From NCBI RefSeq assembly GCF_007896895.1, contig NZ_VOGW01000049.1:7252-63718 (forward strand): a stretch of DNA of 56,467 nucleotides, in the 5' to 3' direction. Shown here piece by piece: positions 55,152-56,467 of the stretch. The notes under the pieces were generated by a model. The model worked only from the letters and a program-made list of their open reading frames with translations. It did not search any database and was not told where the DNA came from. The first letter of the stretch is position 1; each line of letters opens with the position of its first letter. The stretch is from Streptomyces misionensis (GTDB lineage: Bacteria; Actinomycetota; Actinomycetes; Streptomycetales; Streptomycetaceae). A program made the translations under genes and the position numbers.

Positions 55152-55456
55152 TGGCGAAGAAGAGCAAGATCGCCAAGAATGAGCAGCGGCGCCTCGTCGT
55201 GGCCCGATACGCCGCGCGCCGCGCCGCGTTGAAGGCGATCATCGCGTTCCCCGGAAGCTCCGGCGAGGACCGCGCCGCCGCCCAGCGGGAACTACGCCGG
55301 CATCCCCGTGACGCCAGCGCCACCCGCCTGCGCAATCGCGACTCCGTGGACGGCCGCCCCCGCGGTTATCTGCGCGCCTTCGGCCTGTCCCGCATCCGCG
55401 TACGCGAGATGGCCCACGCGGGCGAGCTCCCTGGTGTGACCAACAGCAGCTGGTAA
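55151..55456 (+). CDS. rpsN: 30S ribosomal protein S14, zinc-independent type
   Basis: The 101-residue protein is the long, Cys-free S14 form: [21 protein letters not shown], then [40 protein letters not shown]. Zinc-type S14 is about 61 residues with CxxC pairs. It is coupled to L28 by a one-base overlap. It ends the rightward operon. Confidence 0.96.
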   Translation: MAKKSKIAKNEQRRLVVARYAARRAALKAIIAFPGSSGEDRAAAQRELRRHPRDASATRLRNRDSVDGRPRGYLRAFGLSRIRVREMAHAGELPGVTNSSW

Positions 55457-55891
55457 CCCGGCACACCAGGGGCTCACAACGGCGCGTCGGCGACACGGCC
55501 CGAATCCGTGCCCGGTTTCGAACGCGCCTTCCGCCACCTTGAACGGCAGGCGGCGGCACCTGCTCGTGACGATCTGCCACGACCAGGCGGGTGCGGCCCA
55601 ACCCCGCACGCGGACGGCTTCCGCGTGCGGGGTCGAGCGCTCAATTCCTACCGGTCAGCCGGTCGTCAGGGCGGTGTCGTCCACGACGAAGCCGGTCTGC
55701 GAGGTGAGCGTGGCCTTGCAGCCGGCCGGAACCGTCGCCCCTCGGCGAGGGCAGGCATCGCCTGGGAGACCGCGCTTCCGTGAGTCGGCATGGTGGCCAC
55801 CATGTTGCCCCACCATGTGTGCGCCTGACCTGCGTGTTTCTACCGTGCGCCGACACGTACCCGTCCCCATCGCCCACGAGGACGTGGCGCA
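55457..55891. other. 435-bp region with no supported gene
   Basis: Several short frames overlap here, but none has a family match, a good ribosome site or clear coding bias. A minus-strand frame ending at 55655 contains a peptide-like tail (GCKATLTSQTGFVVDDTALTTG) that may be the end of a lost protein. No strong hairpin follows S14. Confidence 0.45.
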
Positions 55892-55995
55892 CATGGCATC
55901 CGGAAACGCCGCTCTCCCGCCCTCCGCCGGGCTCGGCAGGATCGTCGCCGCGAGTCTCATCGGGACCACCATCGAGTGGTACGACAACTCATCCG
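55892..55995 (+). pseudogene. Truncated MHS-type MFS transporter start; direct repeat copy B
   Basis: From ATG 55892 the frame reads MASGNAALPPSAGLGRIVAASLIG, then TTIEWYD, the conserved N-terminus and first membrane segment of metabolite:H+ symporters. The family sequence is lost after WYD, and the frame runs out in unrelated sequence. Positions 55925-55995 are the second copy of the 71-bp repeat seen at 50222. The two remnants flank the zinc-ribosome island in the same orientation. Confidence 0.7.
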
Positions 55996-56069
55996 GTCAA
56001 AGCTACGGCCCTCGGACAACTCGGCCTGCTGCGACTGCCTTTGACCTCCCGGTATCACGGCCCGACCCC

Positions 56070-56075
56070 TACCCT
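56070..56075 (+). promoter_or_regulatory. -10 box, leaderless start, with small inverted repeat
   Basis: TACCCT is followed by exactly 7 nt and the GTG at 56083. ACCCT-cagt-AGGGT (56071-56084) forms an inverted repeat overlapping box and start codon. Confidence 0.45.
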
Positions 56076-56082
56076 CAGTAGG

Positions 56083-56467
56083 GTGTCTTCCGTATCCGCG
56101 CCGACACCCGCCGGACCGCCCCAGCCAGGCCGTCGCCAACGGCTGCGGGCGCGCTGGGCCGACCGGCATGCCCTTCCCAGGTTCGGACTTTGGTTGCTCA
56201 GCCGCGGCGTCATCGTGCTGGGGGCGTGCGGGGCACTGTATGTGCTCGACGGGTTCCTGATCGGCTGGGCAAACGCCTATGACGTGATGATCGGCATCAC
56301 CTCACCTGCGGCCGTACGCCACCAGTGGTGCTCCTGGCCTCTGTCCCTGATCGGCTGGGCTGCCATCCCAGCAGTCATCGGATCCGCTGCCGGCTACGTC
56401 ATCACCGAGCAGATCCACGCTCACCACGCGCGAGAGATGGACGATGTACTCGCGGAACTACGCCGCC
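56083..56467 (+). CDS. Small membrane protein, DUF6313-like (3' end outside window)
   Basis: From GTG 56083 the frame stays open for 128 codons to the edge. After a basic, Pro-rich start there are two membrane segments (GVIVLGACGALYVLDGFLIGW and the stretch around LSLIGWAAIPAVIGSAAGYVI) with ITSPAAVRHQW between them. A polar helix (EQIHAHHAREMDDVLAELRR) follows. The pattern resembles the actinobacterial DUF6313 family, of unknown role. No ribosome site is visible, fitting a leaderless start. Confidence 0.55.
   Translation, partial: MSSVSAPTPAGPPQPGRRQRLRARWADRHALPRFGLWLLSRGVIVLGACGALYVLDGFLIGWANAYDVMIGITSPAAVRHQWCSWPLSLIGWAAIPAVIGSAAGYVITEQIHAHHAREMDDVLAELRR

Noticed and set aside
1..56467. 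CRISPR array, insertion sequence, transposase, integrase or tRNA attachment site
   Set aside because: No regularly spaced repeats, no transposase or integrase motifs and no tRNA were found. The only long direct repeat is the transporter-derived 71-bp pair.

Overview
The window looks like a chromosomal segment of a Streptomyces or close relative. GC content is very high with strong third-position GC bias, GTG starts are common, many genes have a TAnnnT box exactly 7 nt before the start codon (leaderless transcription), and secreted proteins, MDR oxidoreductases, TetR regulators and an NRPS cluster are all present. No tRNA, rRNA, CRISPR array or insertion sequence was recognised.

Region 1 (1-4.7 kb) holds a Ser/Asp-rich exported protein cut by the edge, a Trypco1-domain protein, a secreted protein with two lamin-tail domains plus a propeller-like domain, and a divergent MDR oxidoreductase/TetR pair. 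Region 2 (4.8-28.3 kb) is a lipopeptide-type NRPS cluster, all on the + strand and mostly translationally coupled: fatty-acyl-AMP ligase, ACP, stand-alone condensation protein, FkbM methyltransferase, NRPS A-T-C-A-T, MFS exporter, SyrP-like Fe(II)/2-oxoglutarate hydroxylase, NRPS C-A-T-C-A-T-C-A-T ending in a beta-lactamase/PBP-fold hydrolase domain, and a second stand-alone protein of that fold whose catalytic Ser is Gly. The logic is a fatty acid loaded on the ACP, moved by the free C protein to residue 1, and five residues in all. The two Asn-like A domains share one code, as do (nearly) the first and last A domains, and a hydroxylase that probably works on a carrier-bound Asn/Asp sits between the synthetases. 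Release probably uses the C-terminal hydrolase domain, since no conventional thioesterase is present. No epimerase, MbtH, PPTase or pathway regulator was seen.

Region 3 (28.3-50.2 kb) is mixed accessory genes: a deleted MDR pseudogene, a GNAT, a small secreted protein, a membrane metallophosphoesterase, a beta-propeller/thioredoxin fusion with an in-frame TGA exactly at the first Cys of its CxxC motif, an SGNH hydrolase, a GlxA-type regulator facing an MDR gene across a perfect 17-bp inverted repeat, two ABM monooxygenases (one fused to rhodanese), a MATE pump, an S41 peptidase, an NmrA protein, a TetR/EamA divergent pair, small membrane proteins, an FAD monooxygenase and an HTH/SDR operon.

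Region 4 (50.2-56 kb) is a zinc-starvation ribosome island. Cysteine-poor paralogues of L32, S18, L31, L33, L28 and S14, an IF-1 paralogue and CobW-family proteins lie near two Zur-box-like sites. Part of it is decaying: a cobW with an internal deletion and a frameshifted acetyltransferase. It is flanked by two 71-bp direct repeats (65/71 identical) that encode the N-terminus of a broken MHS-type transporter. The window ends inside a small membrane protein gene.
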